64,000 bases of DNA, from NCBI RefSeq assembly GCF_027706145.1, contig NZ_JAQFWW010000004.1, positions 177,004 to 241,003 on the forward strand. The letters run 5' to 3'. Positions 1 through 10,515 of this stretch are shown in pieces (position 1 is the stretch's first letter; the number at the start of each line of letters is the position of its first letter). A model generated the notes under the pieces. That model saw only the letters and a list, made by a program, of their open reading frames with translations, ran no database searches and was not told where the DNA came from. The stretch comes from Bacillus changyiensis. Lineage in GTDB: Bacteria; Bacillota; Bacilli; Bacillales; Bacillaceae. Both the position numbers and the translations under genes were made by a program.

Positions 1-73
1 CAATCATTGCCACCAAAATAATGATACAAAGGAGTAAAAGCATCAACCGTTTATTTGTAAAAAACTGCGGCAT
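1..73 (-). CDS. mreC: MreC N-terminus, partial
   Basis: Start of the rod-shape protein MreC, a membrane-anchored partner of MreB in lateral cell-wall synthesis; the rest lies beyond the left edge. The visible reading starts MPQFFTNKRLMLLLC and runs straight into a hydrophobic segment, as expected for the single N-terminal membrane anchor. The ATG at 73 has a GAGGTG ribosome site about 7 nt upstream. It sits 31 nt downstream of mreB in the usual mreB-mreC order, so the two are probably co-transcribed. Confidence 0.85.
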   Translation of the reverse strand, partial: MPQFFTNKRLMLLLLCIIILVAMI

Positions 74-104
74 GATTTATACACCTCTTCTATTCCCTGT
101 GTAA

Positions 105-1115
105 TTAATTTTTCCCTTTAAATAAATGAATTTGTTCAAGAGCTTTACCTGTACCGATTGCTACACAGTCAAGAGGATCTTCCGCCACTATAACCGGCAT
201 TTTCGTTTCTTCACTAATGACTTTATCCAAGCTACGAAGCAGTGCGCCACCACCTGTTAAAACAATACCACGGTCCATAATATCAGCCGCAAGTTCAGGT
301 GGCGTTTTTTCAAGGGTATTTTTTACAGCTTCTACAATGGCAAATACAGTATCATGAAGTGCTCCAGTAATTTCTTTTGCGGTGATTTCAATCGTTTTCG
401 GTAATCCTGTTAATAAATCACGGCCGCGAATTTCCATAGTTTCAGGTTCTTCAGTGACTTCAGCAGAACCAATTTCAAGTTTGACAGCTTCAGCTGTACG
501 ATCACCGATCATTAAATTATAAGTTTTTCTAATATAAGAAATGATCGCTTCATCCATTTCGTCACCAGCGACTCGAATAGATTGAGATGTTACAATTCCA
601 CCGAGGGAAATAATAGCTACTTCAGTTGTTCCACCACCGATATCAACCACCATACTTCCAGTTGGTTCCCAAACCGGAAGATTTGCGCCGATAGCTGCGG
701 CAAACGGTTCTTCAATTGGATATGCATCCCTTGCTCCAGCCTGACGTGTGGCATCGATAACTGCCCGTTGTTCTACTGCTGTAATCCCTGAAGGTACACA
801 AACCATAACATAAGGTTTTCTGGCAAACAATCCTTTGTTTTTGATTGCCTTGCTAATATAGTGTTTCATCATCGTCGCTGTTGTTTCATAATCAGCGATA
901 ACTCCGTCTTTCATAGGGCGAAGTGCCACAACATTACCTGGAGTTCTGCCGATCATGTTTTTCGCATCGTTTCCGACAGCCACAATTTGTTTTGTGTCTG
1001 TTTGAAGCGCAACAACAGATGGCTCCCTGACAACAATTCCTTTCCCTTTCACAAAAACCAGCGTGTTCGCTGTTCCTAAATCTATTCCAAGGTCTCTAGC
1101 ACCAATTCCAAACAT
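105..1115 (-). CDS. mreB: Rod-shape actin homologue MreB
   Basis: Bacterial actin-like ATPase that forms membrane-associated filaments guiding the elongation cell-wall machinery. The protein (336 aa) shows the actin-fold phosphate-binding motifs DLGTANT near residue 11 and DIGGGTTE near 160, and the adenosine motif TGGGALL near 290. The frame stays open 8 codons further from a TTG, but the ATG at 1115 (MFGIGARD) matches the family start and has GAAGGGAAGA upstream, so I use it. It follows radC by 88 nt and precedes mreC, the standard Bacillus order. Family assignment is essentially certain. Confidence 0.96.
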   Translation of the reverse strand: MFGIGARDLGIDLGTANTLVFVKGKGIVVREPSVVALQTDTKQIVAVGNDAKNMIGRTPGNVVALRPMKDGVIADYETTATMMKHYISKAIKNKGLFARKPYVMVCVPSGITAVEQRAVIDATRQAGARDAYPIEEPFAAAIGANLPVWEPTGSMVVDIGGGTTEVAIISLGGIVTSQSIRVAGDEMDEAIISYIRKTYNLMIGDRTAEAVKLEIGSAEVTEEPETMEIRGRDLLTGLPKTIEITAKEITGALHDTVFAIVEAVKNTLEKTPPELAADIMDRGIVLTGGGALLRSLDKVISEETKMPVIVAEDPLDCVAIGTGKALEQIHLFKGKN

Positions 1116-1203
1116 TTTTATGTATCTTCCCTTCTTCAAACAAAATTCCTAACACAAAAACCCATAAACACTATTATAGCTTAATTTTGTGAAAAATACA
1201 GTG

Positions 1204-1893
1204 TTACAAATACCCTTTTTCTTTTAAGCTCACAAATTTTTGATCACCAATTATAATATGATCGAGTAATTCAATGCCAAGCAGCTGTCCACTTTCATTA
1301 AGACGCCTTGTTACATCTATATCTTCCTTGCTCGGTGACGGATCTCCTGATGGATGATTATGGACACAGATAAACGAAGCAGCCGACCGCTTTAAAGCTT
1401 CTTTAAACACTTCCCGAGGATGAACGATTGAAGAATTCAAACTTCCGATAAAAACCGTGCGTTTATGAATGACCTTGTTTTTAGAATTCAGATAAAGGCA
1501 AACGAAGTGTTCTTGTTGTAAAAAGCGCATATCTTCCATTAAAAAATTTGCTGCATCTTCAGGAAAACGGATAACATACCGTTCTTCATAAACCAGTTTA
1601 TGAATACGTCGTCCAAGCTCAAGTGCCGCCAGTATTTGAACAGCTTTTGCACGACCGATTCCAGATATACTAGAAAGTTCTTCAACCGAGGCTTCTTTTA
1701 ACAAACGCAACCCGTCAAACGACTGGAGAAGCCGGGTTGAAAGCTGTAAAACCGACTCTTTTTTAGTTCCGGTGCGTAAAAGAATCGCCAATAACTCATG
1801 ATTCGATAAACTTTCTGCTCCTATGTTTAAAAGCCGCTCTCTTGGCCTTTCATCTTCTGGGTAATCTTTTAGTTTTAATGTCTGATCACTCAT
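1204..1893 (-). CDS. radC: RadC/UPF0758 family protein
   Basis: RadC family protein, historically linked to DNA repair; the true function is unsettled. An N-terminal helix-hairpin-helix region (ISGIGRAKAVQI, about residue 77) is followed by a JAMM/MPN-like metal-site signature, HNHPSGDPSPSKED, near residue 180. The frame extends to 1935, but the ATG at 1893 (MSDQTLKL) has AGGGAGGGT 5 nt upstream and gives 229 aa, close to the family length. Its gene lies 38 nt after maf. Confidence 0.93.
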   Translation of the reverse strand: MSDQTLKLKDYPEDERPRERLLNIGAESLSNHELLAILLRTGTKKESVLQLSTRLLQSFDGLRLLKEASVEELSSISGIGRAKAVQILAALELGRRIHKLVYEERYVIRFPEDAANFLMEDMRFLQQEHFVCLYLNSKNKVIHKRTVFIGSLNSSIVHPREVFKEALKRSAASFICVHNHPSGDPSPSKEDIDVTRRLNESGQLLGIELLDHIIIGDQKFVSLKEKGYL

Positions 1894-1931
1894 GTTAAAC
1901 CCTCCCTGATGTCCCTTCTCGTTTGGGTTCA

Positions 1932-2504
1932 TCAATTGGAGTGAAGCTCAAATTTTTTCAGCATTCTCATCGTTTTAGAAATCGGCAGTCCAACAACTGA
2001 ATAATAGTCTCCTTTTATTTGCTTAACAAAGAGCGCGCCTTTTCCTTGTATACCATAAGAACCTGCTTTATCGAACGGTTCTCCTGTTTTAATATAGGCG
2101 CTGATGTCTTCTTCTTCAAGGGGCCAAAAAGTGACTTCGGTTTCATTATAAAAAGTGACGGATTTATCGGTTGACTTTATGCAAACACCTGTAAACACAG
2201 AATGTGTTTTTCCAGAAAGCATCCTCAGCATCCTCTCAGCATCTTCAGTATCTTTAGGCTTTCCCAAATAAACATCATCAAAACAAACAATAGTGTCTGC
2301 GCCAAGAACAACAGCTTCTGGATAACGTTCAGCTATTTCCTGCACCTTTTGTTCCGCCAACCATTTGACGTTTTCTTCAGGTGAAAAGTTTCGATTTATT
2401 TTTTCTTCCGTCTCGCTGACAACAATGCTGTATGGAAATTGCAGAAGATCAAGAAGTTCTTTTCTACGTGGGGATTGTGAGGCTAAAATAAACGGTTTAG
2501 TCAT
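1932..2504 (-). CDS. maf: Maf-type nucleotide pyrophosphatase
   Basis: Maf protein, a nucleoside triphosphate pyrophosphatase of the dTTP/UTP-specific type that removes non-canonical pyrimidine nucleotides; historically a septum-formation inhibitor. The 190-aa sequence opens with the diagnostic [13 protein letters not shown] loop and has the conserved GADTIV and KPKDTEDA stretches near residues 70-85. It is followed by radC and mreB, the usual neighbours near the cell-shape genes. The ribosome site GAAAGGA lies rather far (about 11 nt) from the ATG. Confidence 0.94.
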   Translation of the reverse strand: MTKPFILASQSPRRKELLDLLQFPYSIVVSETEEKINRNFSPEENVKWLAEQKVQEIAERYPEAVVLGADTIVCFDDVYLGKPKDTEDAERMLRMLSGKTHSVFTGVCIKSTDKSVTFYNETEVTFWPLEEEDISAYIKTGEPFDKAGSYGIQGKGALFVKQIKGDYYSVVGLPISKTMRMLKKFELHSN

Positions 2505-2711
2505 ATATAAAGCAATCCTTTCATGGGTTTTTGAGTTAGAAAATGGATACCTGTCTATCCTACCAAAAGAAATCGTGTGCTACAATTTCAGAAAAATGAT
2601 GATTTGATAACAAAATCTAAAAAATAGAAGAGAGAATTTGATCAGAGTTTTACTGTTTGCAGACCATGTTGTTAACTTCAAAACACATGATAACTGTCAG
2701 TGTTCTAAAAA

Positions 2712-2746
2712 AATAGAGCACAAACCATGATTGGTCTGTGCTACTC
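2712..2746 (-). terminator. Terminator after spoIIB
   Basis: Read on the minus strand, a 10-bp stem AGCACAGACC / GGTTTGTGCT with a 6-nt loop is followed by CTATTTTTTT. It lies just beyond the spoIIB stop codon and separates spoIIB from maf, so the two are probably transcribed separately. Confidence 0.85.
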
Positions 2747-2754
2747 ATCTTACA

Positions 2755-3744
2755 TTATTTGAGTTGATTTAATAACAATTGTTGGCTTTTCCAGCCATTC
2801 TCTGTAGTCGGTTTTATTAGTAAATGTTCTACTTTATGTAGGCTGTTTATCAAATTTTGATTGTCTCCTAAGGATTGAATTTTGTCCGTTTCCGCTTTGA
2901 GTTCAGCAAGATTTTCCGCACTTACTTCAGCTCCAAGAATCGCTTTTGATGATAGTTCTGCAGCCTCTTCAAATGCTTCGGATACATCTGAATCTAGCGA
3001 AAAAGACAGCTCTTTTCCACCCCAAGCATCAAAATCGGTCTCTTTTAAGATTTGTTCCAGCTGTAATGTGATTTGCTTTTCACCAGAAAGGCCCCCAATG
3101 ACATAATGACCATCATCTTTTGTCAATGAGACGGCAGCATAACCCTTATTGATTATTTGAGAAACTAAGGATTCCGCTCCTTCTTTTGTAGAGAATTTCC
3201 CAACTTGAACGACAAAAGTTTTAAAATTGTGTTTTTCTTTAGTAGCTGAGCTATTCTCACTACTGTCACCCGCCTTAACTGGTTTGCTTTCGTCTCTATC
3301 AAAGCTACTGGTTGCTGGAACTGATTCTTTAGTTGTTGAGAGGTTCAACGCAAACACTCCAAGTCCTGTACCAAGCAAAATCGCAAAAACAATTGTTGTT
3401 GCAAATCGCTTCATAAAATAGCCGAATAATCCTTTTGCTTTTTCACTTCCCTTATCATGCTTTTTCTTTTTAAAGGAAGTGACTACTTTAGGATCATCTT
3501 TCAAGTCCTCATCAGGTGAAACCCAAGTGAATTCATCTGCTTCAGGTGTTTTGTCTTCTTGTGATGCGGATAGTTCTTGTTCTGCTTTCCGTTTTTCTTC
3601 CCAGTTTGAAAAAATCAGTTTTTTCTCTTCGTTGCTTTTGGATAACTCTTCTTCTGTTCCGTAGATGATTTCTTCTCTGCCGTTGATCATCACCCTAAGC
3701 GGTTCATTCTCACTCGATATGACCTTGCTTCTCCGTTTTTTCAT
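2755..3744 (-). CDS. spoIIB: Stage II sporulation protein B
   Basis: SpoIIB helps localise the engulfment machinery and thin septal peptidoglycan at the sporulation septum. The 329-aa protein has an acidic cytoplasmic N-terminus, one transmembrane segment near residues 115-135 (TIVFAILLGTGLGVFAL), a Ser/Thr/Glu linker, and a SPOR-type repeat near 175-250 (FVVQVGKF, AESLVSQI). Position between comC and maf is the conserved Bacillus order. The family diverges quickly outside these parts, so synteny carries much of the identification. Confidence 0.9.
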   Translation of the reverse strand: MKKRRSKVISSENEPLRVMINGREEIIYGTEEELSKSNEEKKLIFSNWEEKRKAEQELSASQEDKTPEADEFTWVSPDEDLKDDPKVVTSFKKKKHDKGSEKAKGLFGYFMKRFATTIVFAILLGTGLGVFALNLSTTKESVPATSSFDRDESKPVKAGDSSENSSATKEKHNFKTFVVQVGKFSTKEGAESLVSQIINKGYAAVSLTKDDGHYVIGGLSGEKQITLQLEQILKETDFDAWGGKELSFSLDSDVSEAFEEAAELSSKAILGAEVSAENLAELKAETDKIQSLGDNQNLINSLHKVEHLLIKPTTENGWKSQQLLLNQLK

Positions 3745-3942
3745 AGACTTCCCTCACTTTCTAGTTGTGATGTTTATGAAGACGGCATTCTACCGTTTTT
3801 ATGCAAGCAACCGAAGGCAAGCCAACAGAAAGGAGGCGATTCCCAGGTGGCTTGTCCCTCTTATTGTTCACACTCTATCACAGCTGATTAGAAAAAGAAC
3901 AAGACTTTTGTCGTCTCAAAAAAAAATGTTTCGTCATTTTTT

Positions 3943-4683
3943 TCACCCAAAAGCAAACTGACGATATAAATTGATTAAATGTTCACCATAAAAATAACTA
4001 AGTAAAGTTCCGATCGAAATGGCCGGCACAAAAGGTAAAGGTTCTCTTCTGTTTAATTGGCCTGCAAACATTGCAATAAGAGCAAATACCGTTCCAATCG
4101 TTGCGGAAAGAAAAAAAGCGAGTAACACTAGTCGATAGCCAAGAACAAGACCGAGGACAGTAAACAATTTTATATCTCCGCCACCGATGCCACCTTTTGT
4201 GAATATAGCAGTGAATAACGGCAGCAAACAGCCACAAACAGCACCTGTTAAACTGGAATGCCAAGGATCAAGCGGAACAAATATTCGTACCAAGATTAAA
4301 AACGGCAAGAAAAAACAAAGTACAACATTCGGAATCACCATATACATAACATCAGATACAAACACGATCATTAATAGCGAAATGAGCAAAAGCGCTATAA
4401 ATCGTTCTCCCTCTTGATCAAAGCATGTATACGCCTGAACAAAAAGCATTGCCGTTCCCAGTTCTATAGCAAGTGAAACAGCGCTTTTACATTGTTTACA
4501 TTTTCCCCTGCAAAACAAATATGACAAAATGGGGATAAGCTCAAGAAAAGTTCGTTTGTGAAGACAGATAGGGCATGAAGAACGTGGAATGAACAAAGAG
4601 ATTTTTTTAGGTATACGCCGACCAGCAATATGAAAGAAAGAGCCAAGTACTGCACCTGCTATAAATAAATAGATCATAAACAT
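3943..4683 (-). CDS. comC: Prepilin peptidase ComC
   Basis: Membrane aspartyl protease (family A24) that cleaves and methylates ComG pseudopilins for DNA uptake. Two zinc-type cysteine pairs (SSCPICLHK and RGKCKQC) lie in the N-terminal cytoplasmic loop, and the two catalytic aspartates are in DVMYMVIPN and the GGGDIKLF motif; the rest is membrane segments. A GTG start at 4692 is possible, but the ATG at 4683 has AGGTGA 5 nt upstream and aligns better with the family. Its gene is flanked by folC and spoIIB. Competence (ComK) control is expected from the family; I did not find a clear K-box. Confidence 0.93.
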   Translation of the reverse strand: MFMIYLFIAGAVLGSFFHIAGRRIPKKISLFIPRSSCPICLHKRTFLELIPILSYLFCRGKCKQCKSAVSLAIELGTAMLFVQAYTCFDQEGERFIALLLISLLMIVFVSDVMYMVIPNVVLCFFLPFLILVRIFVPLDPWHSSLTGAVCGCLLPLFTAIFTKGGIGGGDIKLFTVLGLVLGYRLVLLAFFLSATIGTVFALIAMFAGQLNRREPLPFVPAISIGTLLSYFYGEHLINLYRQFAFG

Positions 4684-4747
4684 CAGCCTCACCTTATGTT
4701 TGCCTTTTATATTAGCAAACTCGAAAAGGTGTCGCTTTTCTTAAAAT

Positions 4748-4792
4748 ATAAAAATGCGTTCTCAGCTAAAGCTAAAAACGCATTTTTATTAA
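4748..4792. terminator. Hairpin between folC and comC
   Basis: A 10-bp stem AAAATGCGTT / AACGCATTTT with an A/T-rich loop lies immediately after the folC stop, followed on the minus strand by a T-rich run. It can act in both directions and probably ends the folC transcript. Confidence 0.75.
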
Positions 4793-6084
4793 ACCATCAT
4801 CGATCTGACTGCAGAAATAAAATAAAGCGAACCAGTGATAAGCACGATTGCATCATCATCCTGTCGTGTTTCCTCAATAAATTGGATAACGGAATCGATT
4901 GCTTCGTTATAGGTTTTATCAGTTATTCGACACTGTTCAAACAGTTTTTGAGCTGATTCAACTCGCGGGAAGTCAAATGAAGTAAAGTGAATAGATGAAG
5001 CAAACGTTTCAACTCTGCGGATCATGTCTTGATATGGTTTGTCTTTTAGGGCACTAAAACAAACATGGATGTTCCGTCCCTTAAAATGGGCCGCTACTGT
5101 CTCAGCGAGTCGATCAACACCTTCCTGATTGTGTGCTCCATCGATATATGTCAGTGGCTTATCCAATATTTTTTCAAATCGGCCTGGCCAAATTGCTTTT
5201 TTGATGCCAGAACGAAGCATTTCTTGACCAATGTCAGCATATTTTTCAACTGTGAGCCATTCGGCTGCTAGAATGGCTAAGGAAGCATTTTGCCGTTGAT
5301 GAACGCCGATAAGGCTAGTTTCTATCTTTTTATATTGATGTGCCAATGTGTGCAAGGAAAACTGTTCACCGCTAGGTAAAGAGTGTTCTTCATAGAGTTG
5401 ACAGGAATCATGAAGGGAAATATAAAGAGCGTCATTTTCCTCGGCTGTATGTTTGATAATCTCAGTTGCCTCAGGTTGATGAACCGCTGTTAGTACAGGA
5501 ACTCCTCGTTTAATGATTCCTGCTTTTTCCCTGGTGATCTCCTGGATCGTTTCACCTAAAATAGCGGTGTGATCATAGCCGATTGATGTGATGATACTTA
5601 AGATGGGTTCTACGACATTTGTAGAATCAAGTCGACCACCAAGCCCGGTTTCTAAAAGAATAAAATCGGTTTTACGGTACTTAGCAAAATATAAAAATGC
5701 ACAGGTCGTAATGATTTCAAATTCTGTAGCTGCACCAAGTTCAGTTTTTTCAAGTTCAATCACAAAAGGTTTGATTTCATTGAAAAGGGCTGTCCATTCT
5801 TCATCAGAAATAGGAATACCGTCCACACTGATTCGTTCATTGAATGTAATGATGTAAGGTGATGTAAACGTCCCTACTGTCATACCGGCTTCATTTAAGA
5901 TCGAACGAATAAAAGCGATTGTTGACCCTTTACCATTCGTACCAGCTACATGGATGGCCCTCAGTTTTTTTTGCGGATCTCCAAGTGCTTTCAGCAACCA
6001 CTCCATTCGCTCTAAGCCTGGTTTCACACCGAATTTAAGCCTTCCGTTAATCCAGCTGATCGCTTCAGCAAACGTTTTAAACAA
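4789..6084 (-). CDS. folC: Folylpolyglutamate/dihydrofolate synthase
   Basis: Mur-ligase-family enzyme adding glutamate to folates (and to dihydropteroate in the bifunctional form). The ATP-binding loop HVAGTNGKGST lies near residue 44, with the family signatures LLETGLGGRLDSTN near 143 and DGAHNQEGV near 315. Length (431 aa) is normal. The start is a TTG at 6084 with GAAGGGAAGGG upstream. It lies between valS and comC, separated from valS by the hairpin at 6112, as in B. subtilis. Confidence 0.95.
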   Translation of the reverse strand: MFKTFAEAISWINGRLKFGVKPGLERMEWLLKALGDPQKKLRAIHVAGTNGKGSTIAFIRSILNEAGMTVGTFTSPYIITFNERISVDGIPISDEEWTALFNEIKPFVIELEKTELGAATEFEIITTCAFLYFAKYRKTDFILLETGLGGRLDSTNVVEPILSIITSIGYDHTAILGETIQEITREKAGIIKRGVPVLTAVHQPEATEIIKHTAEENDALYISLHDSCQLYEEHSLPSGEQFSLHTLAHQYKKIETSLIGVHQRQNASLAILAAEWLTVEKYADIGQEMLRSGIKKAIWPGRFEKILDKPLTYIDGAHNQEGVDRLAETVAAHFKGRNIHVCFSALKDKPYQDMIRRVETFASSIHFTSFDFPRVESAQKLFEQCRITDKTYNEAIDSVIQFIEETRQDDDAIVLITGSLYFISAVRSMMV

Positions 6085-6111
6085 GCCTGTCCCTTCCCTT
6101 CAATAATAAAG

Positions 6112-6146
6112 GTGTTTTCCAGCCTGACTGTGACCGGAAAACACCT
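6112..6146 (-). terminator. Terminator after valS
   Basis: An 11-bp perfect stem AGGTGTTTTCC / GGAAAACACCT lies just past the valS stop, followed on the minus strand by TTTATTATT. The T-run is short, so partial read-through into folC is possible. Confidence 0.75.
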
Positions 6147-6151
6147 CGCGT

Positions 6152-8794
6152 TTAGTTTTTCAATTCAGCGATTCTTTTTTCTACCGCTTCTCGTTTTGCC
6201 GTATAATCGGCTTCTTTCGCCCGCTCTTCTTCAATGACATGTTCAGGTGCTTTTTTTATAAAGCCTTCATTGTTTAATTTTTTCTGAACCCGTTCAACTT
6301 CCTTCGTTAGTTTATCAAACTCTTTTTGAAGGCGGTTGATTTCCTCATCAATGTTTATGAGCCCTTCAAGCGGTAAAATCAATTCGGCACCTGAGACAAC
6401 AGCAGTCATTGCTTTATCCATCATCTTCAGATCCGTCCCAATTTGAAGCAAGCTCGGATTTGTAAAGCGCTCTACATATGATCGGTTTTCTTCAAGGCGT
6501 TCAGCAATTTCGGCTGTGTTTGTTTTCATATAGAGCTCAATCTGTTTACTTAGCGGTGTATTCACTTCACTGCGAATATTGCGAACAGACCGGATCACTT
6601 CAACAAGAAGTTTCATATCGGCAGCCGCTTGTTTGTCGGTGAATTCTTTAACAACTTTTGGCCACGTCACAACAGTGATGGACTCTCCTTCATGAGGAAG
6701 ATGCTGCCAAATTTCTTCTGTCAAGAAAGGCATAAATGGGTGAAGGAGACGCATCGTTTGGTCTAAGACATATGCTAAAACAGAACGGGTTGTCTTTTTG
6801 GCCGCTTCATCATCTCCATAAAGCGGGAGTTTGGCCATTTCAATATACCAGTCACAAAATTCATCCCAAATAAAATTGTATAGATGGCGACCGACCTCAC
6901 CGAACTCATATTTTTCTGCAAGTTGTGTCACCGTTTCGATTGTTTCATTTAATCTTGTTAAAATCCATTTATCAGCAACTGTTTTTTCACCAGAGAGGTC
7001 AAGTTCTTCATAAGTCATTCCATCCATATTCATCAAAGCAAACCTGGATGCATTCCAAATCTTATTGGCAAAATTCCATGTTGATTCTACTTTTTCGAAA
7101 CTAAATCGTAAATCCTGTCCTGGTGAGCTTCCAGTTGCTAGGAAATAGCGCAGAGAGTCAGCTCCATATTGATCGATGACTTCCATTGGATCAACACCAT
7201 TACCAAGCGATTTGCTCATTTTACGACCTTGATCATCGCGGATTAACCCATGAATTAAAACGTCTTTAAACGGTCGATCCCCAGTAAACTCAATCCCTTG
7301 AAAAATCATTCTTGATACCCAGAAGAAAATGATATCATATCCTGTAACAAGAACATTTGTTGGATAATATCGTTTGAAATCTTCCGCGTCCAGATCAGGC
7401 CAGCCCATTGTTGAAAATGGCCATAGAGCCGAACTGAACCAAGTGTCAAGAACATCATTGTCCTGTTTCCAGTTTTCTGCATCTACTGGTTCTTCTAGCC
7501 CGACATAGACTTCTCCAGTTTCTTTATGATACCATGCTGGAATCCGATGCCCCCACCAAAGCTGACGGGAAATGCACCAGTCGCGAATATTCTCCATCCA
7601 ATGAAGATATGTTTTTTCAAAACGATCAGGTACAAACTGGACTTTTGTTTCTTTTCGTTGTTGTTCGATCGCTGCATCAGCAAGTGGCTGCATTTGTACA
7701 AACCATTGTGTTGAAAGATAAGGTTCAACGACAGCACCGCTTCGCTCACTGTGACCAACAGAATGCATATGCTCTTCAATTTTGAAGAGCACACCCTGCT
7801 CTTTCAAGTCTTTAACAATCGCTTTACGGCATTCAAAACGATCCATCCCTTTATACTGAAGTGCACGATCATTCATTGTTCCATCTTCATTCATCACAAG
7901 AATGCGCTCTAAGTTATGGCGGTTTCCAACTTCAAAGTCGTTTGGATCATGAGCCGGTGTAATTTTTACAGCACCTGACCCAAACTCCATATCGACATAA
8001 TCATCTGCCACAATCGGAATTTCTCTTCCAACAATTGGAATAATTAATGTTTTTCCGATTAAATGCTTGTATCTTTCATCCTCTGGATGGACGGCAACTG
8101 CTGTATCTCCAAGCATTGTTTCCGGACGTGTTGTCGCGATTTCAATTGACTCTGAACCGTCTTTAAGCGGATAACGCATATGGTAAAAGGCACCTTGAAC
8201 ATCTTTATAAATGACTTCTATGTCAGACAAGGCTGTTTTCGTTGCAGGATCCCAGTTGATAATATATTCCCCACGATAAATGAGCCCTTTTTCATAGAGT
8301 TTGACGAACACTTCCCGGACAGCTTTTGAGAGACCTTGATCAAGAGTGAATCGTTCTCTTGAATAATCGAGACCAAGACCGAGTTTTGCCCATTGACTGC
8401 GAATGAATTGGGCATATTCCTCTTTCCATTTCCATGTTTCATCAAGGAATTTTTCCCGTCCTAGATCATAACGGGTTTTCCCTTCTTCACGAAGCTTTGC
8501 TTCTACCTTAGCTTGTGTAGCAATTCCGGCATGATCCATCCCTGGCAACCAAAGAACATCATACCCTTGCATTCGTTTCATTCTAGTCACAATATCTTGC
8601 AAAGTAGTATCCCAAGCATGACCCAAATGCAGTTTTCCTGTTACATTTGGCGGCGGAATGACAACTGAGTATGGTTCTTTTTCAGGATCGTTAGTAGCTT
8701 CAAAAAACTTGCCATTCACCCAATATTCATACCTGTCTTTTTCAATTGTGGCCGGATCATATTTTGTCGGCATTGTCAATTCTTGTTTATCCAT
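6152..8794 (-). CDS. valS: Valyl-tRNA synthetase
   Basis: Class I synthetase charging tRNA-Val (880 aa). The HIGH-type motif is LHLGHAW near residue 55 and the KMSKS loop is [10 protein letters not shown] near 525; between them lies the CP1 editing domain with [17 protein letters not shown]-terminal coiled coil (about the last 65 residues) is typical for ValRS. The frame is open to 8827, but the ATG at 8794 with GGAGG 7 nt upstream gives the family length. It is controlled by the T-box leader directly upstream. Confidence 0.97.
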   Translation of the reverse strand: MDKQELTMPTKYDPATIEKDRYEYWVNGKFFEATNDPEKEPYSVVIPPPNVTGKLHLGHAWDTTLQDIVTRMKRMQGYDVLWLPGMDHAGIATQAKVEAKLREEGKTRYDLGREKFLDETWKWKEEYAQFIRSQWAKLGLGLDYSRERFTLDQGLSKAVREVFVKLYEKGLIYRGEYIINWDPATKTALSDIEVIYKDVQGAFYHMRYPLKDGSESIEIATTRPETMLGDTAVAVHPEDERYKHLIGKTLIIPIVGREIPIVADDYVDMEFGSGAVKITPAHDPNDFEVGNRHNLERILVMNEDGTMNDRALQYKGMDRFECRKAIVKDLKEQGVLFKIEEHMHSVGHSERSGAVVEPYLSTQWFVQMQPLADAAIEQQRKETKVQFVPDRFEKTYLHWMENIRDWCISRQLWWGHRIPAWYHKETGEVYVGLEEPVDAENWKQDNDVLDTWFSSALWPFSTMGWPDLDAEDFKRYYPTNVLVTGYDIIFFWVSRMIFQGIEFTGDRPFKDVLIHGLIRDDQGRKMSKSLGNGVDPMEVIDQYGADSLRYFLATGSSPGQDLRFSFEKVESTWNFANKIWNASRFALMNMDGMTYEELDLSGEKTVADKWILTRLNETIETVTQLAEKYEFGEVGRHLYNFIWDEFCDWYIEMAKLPLYGDDEAAKKTTRSVLAYVLDQTMRLLHPFMPFLTEEIWQHLPHEGESITVVTWPKVVKEFTDKQAAADMKLLVEVIRSVRNIRSEVNTPLSKQIELYMKTNTAEIAERLEENRSYVERFTNPSLLQIGTDLKMMDKAMTAVVSGAELILPLEGLINIDEEINRLQKEFDKLTKEVERVQKKLNNEGFIKKAPEHVIEEERAKEADYTAKREAVEKRIAELKN

Positions 8795-8829
8795 TTTCAA
8801 ACCTCCAGCAAGTAAACGGCTGATCAATA

Positions 8830-9110
8830 GAAAAGAGTCCTCTTTATCCTAATTAAAGGACGAAGAGAACTCTCTCGCGGTGCCACCTTTTTTCATGAAT
8901 GCTTAACAGCATCCACACACTTAAATGGGTAACGGGGCTTTCCCGAATTTCTCTACTTTTCGTTCAAGAAATTGCGCTCCTGGGCGACTTTCCGAAACAG
9001 ATTGACTGAGAAACCTTTCAGCGGACGGATTCCCTCTCTGTAAGCGTCTTGTTTTCGTACTCTTCCCATTCACAGCGAATAAATATCTATTGATCTTTTA
9101 GCACGTACTT
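8830..9110 (-). promoter_or_regulatory. T-box leader of valS
   Basis: The minus strand carries the T-box signature AGGTGGCACCGCG at about 8873-8885, complementary to the tRNA acceptor end. It is followed by a terminator: stem GAGAGTTCTCTTCGTCC / GGATAAAGAGGACTC, then TTTTC. Upstream is a structured stem-I region of about 200 nt. By position this leader senses uncharged tRNA-Val; a GTC triplet occurs in the right area, but I could not fold the leader to prove it is the specifier. Confidence 0.92.
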
Positions 9111-9258
9111 TTTCTTGTACTTATATTACTAAACTTTTTTAGTTTTCGTCAATCATCTTTTCCGTTTTTCTCTAACTTTATACGGGTTTAGACCATGCAC
9201 ATGGGTATAATGTTTTCATATAATACTGTAACAAAATGGAGAGGAGGGGAAACAGAAG

Positions 9259-9450
9259 ATGCGAAAAAGGTTCACAACACACTCGCTTCAACCTTGGCTG
9301 AAACAAGTACGGCTTGTTGCTGTTCAAGTTGTCCTTCCGATCACAATCTTTCATGGCATTCGAACCATTTTCTTTCCGACGACATTTGACGTTCTCCTTC
9401 TAGGAATTCTCATTCTCATAGCATGTGCCGTTCATCTTGACTGGTTTTAA
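9259..9450 (+). CDS. Small membrane protein, unknown
   Basis: A 63-aa ORF on the strand opposite its neighbours, between the valS leader and ysxE. The ATG has a strong AGGAGGGGAAA upstream. The sequence has a basic N-terminus (MRKRFTTHS) followed by one or two hydrophobic segments (VAVQVVLPITIF and DVLLLGILILIACAVHL), so it is probably a small integral membrane protein. I do not recognise a family. Strong ribosome site and clean membrane pattern argue it is real. Confidence 0.65.
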   Translation: MRKRFTTHSLQPWLKQVRLVAVQVVLPITIFHGIRTIFFPTTFDVLLLGILILIACAVHLDWF

Positions 9451-9465
9451 TAAAAGAAGTCCGCA

Positions 9466-10500
9466 TCATGTTGATGGGGACTCGGTTTCTTCCTGTAATT
9501 TTCGGTTTTGTTCTGTTTCATAAATATTGGTGACAAGCGGCTCCGCATTTTTCATTTTCCAATAAGCTTTTAATAATCTCACACATTCCTCTCTCTCTCT
9601 GACACTTTGTTCTGCATGATAATATCTCAGTCTAGTAAACATCAATCCAGGGTAAGCCAGATAGCTTAAAAATAAACTAATTTCCTCTTCCCTTAGTGGG
9701 TATGCTTGATGATACGTATAAAACCAATTCACACATTCTCTACACATCACAGGATTCATATTAAACAATCTTGAATAAAACACGATCAGATCATGATGAG
9801 GAGGAGCATAACCCGCTTTCTCAAAGTTTGTCAAATACCCGTTTCCAGTATCATTGTAGAGAAAATGTCGAACAGACAATCGTCCATGGTTTAAAACAAT
9901 TCTTGAAGACGTTTGATCTTTGATTACTTCTTGCCAATCTTTAAGACGATCAAGGGCAAAATCACAAGCTGCGATTGTTTCCTGATAATACATGACAGCT
10001 TGAAGTTGAAATGGAGACATATACCATTCTTTTTCTGCCGCGGTGACAAATTCTTCATACTTGAGTTTTTCCGCTTCCCACTTTCGCCTTGTCTGTTCAT
10101 AATGTTGAAGGATATCTTCTTTTCTAATTTCCACCTTCTTCTCTGTTTTTTGATGAAGATGAGCAATTTCTTTAAATAAGTATTCATGTTTTTGATCGCG
10201 TTCTACTTCTTTTTCCAGAGAAAGCCATGGCATTAAATAGAAAAAACCAGTACTCGCTTCAGTCAAAAAGTCTCCTTCGCGATTCCGGTAAATAGGAACA
10301 AAGTGTCTATAGCCTTTTTTCTCAAGTTCAATCATTTGTTCAGTAAAACGGCTATTCCTCGAAGTTTCTAATGCTTTTAAAGCAAAAATACCGTGATTCG
10401 TATAAACCTTCCTCAACTTTTGACTGACATCTTCTATATACTCGGCCGTAAGACCATACCAGCTTAATATAGACTGAATATCCTCCATTTCACTCACCAT
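9466..10500 (-). CDS. ysxE: Spore coat protein YsxE (CotS-like)
   Basis: Member of the CotS/YutH/YsxE family of kinase-fold spore coat proteins. The 344-aa sequence has aminoglycoside-phosphotransferase-like features: KVYTNHGIFALK near residue 32 and the catalytic-loop relative IVLNHGRLSVRHFLY near 200. In it the usual H-G-D is altered to H-G-R, suggesting loss of phosphotransfer. It follows spoVID by about 15 nt and is probably co-expressed with it in the mother cell. The start could also be the internal ATG four codons later. Confidence 0.9.
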   Translation of the reverse strand: MVSEMEDIQSILSWYGLTAEYIEDVSQKLRKVYTNHGIFALKALETSRNSRFTEQMIELEKKGYRHFVPIYRNREGDFLTEASTGFFYLMPWLSLEKEVERDQKHEYLFKEIAHLHQKTEKKVEIRKEDILQHYEQTRRKWEAEKLKYEEFVTAAEKEWYMSPFQLQAVMYYQETIAACDFALDRLKDWQEVIKDQTSSRIVLNHGRLSVRHFLYNDTGNGYLTNFEKAGYAPPHHDLIVFYSRLFNMNPVMCRECVNWFYTYHQAYPLREEEISLFLSYLAYPGLMFTRLRYYHAEQSVREREECVRLLKAYWKMKNAEPLVTNIYETEQNRKLQEETESPST

Positions 10501-10515
10501 ATGTTTATACTTACC

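Noticed and set aside
582..1079. Plus-strand ORFs opposite mreB
   Set aside because: Shadow frames of a strongly conserved gene, without ribosome sites; the same applies to the other long antisense ORFs across the core genes.
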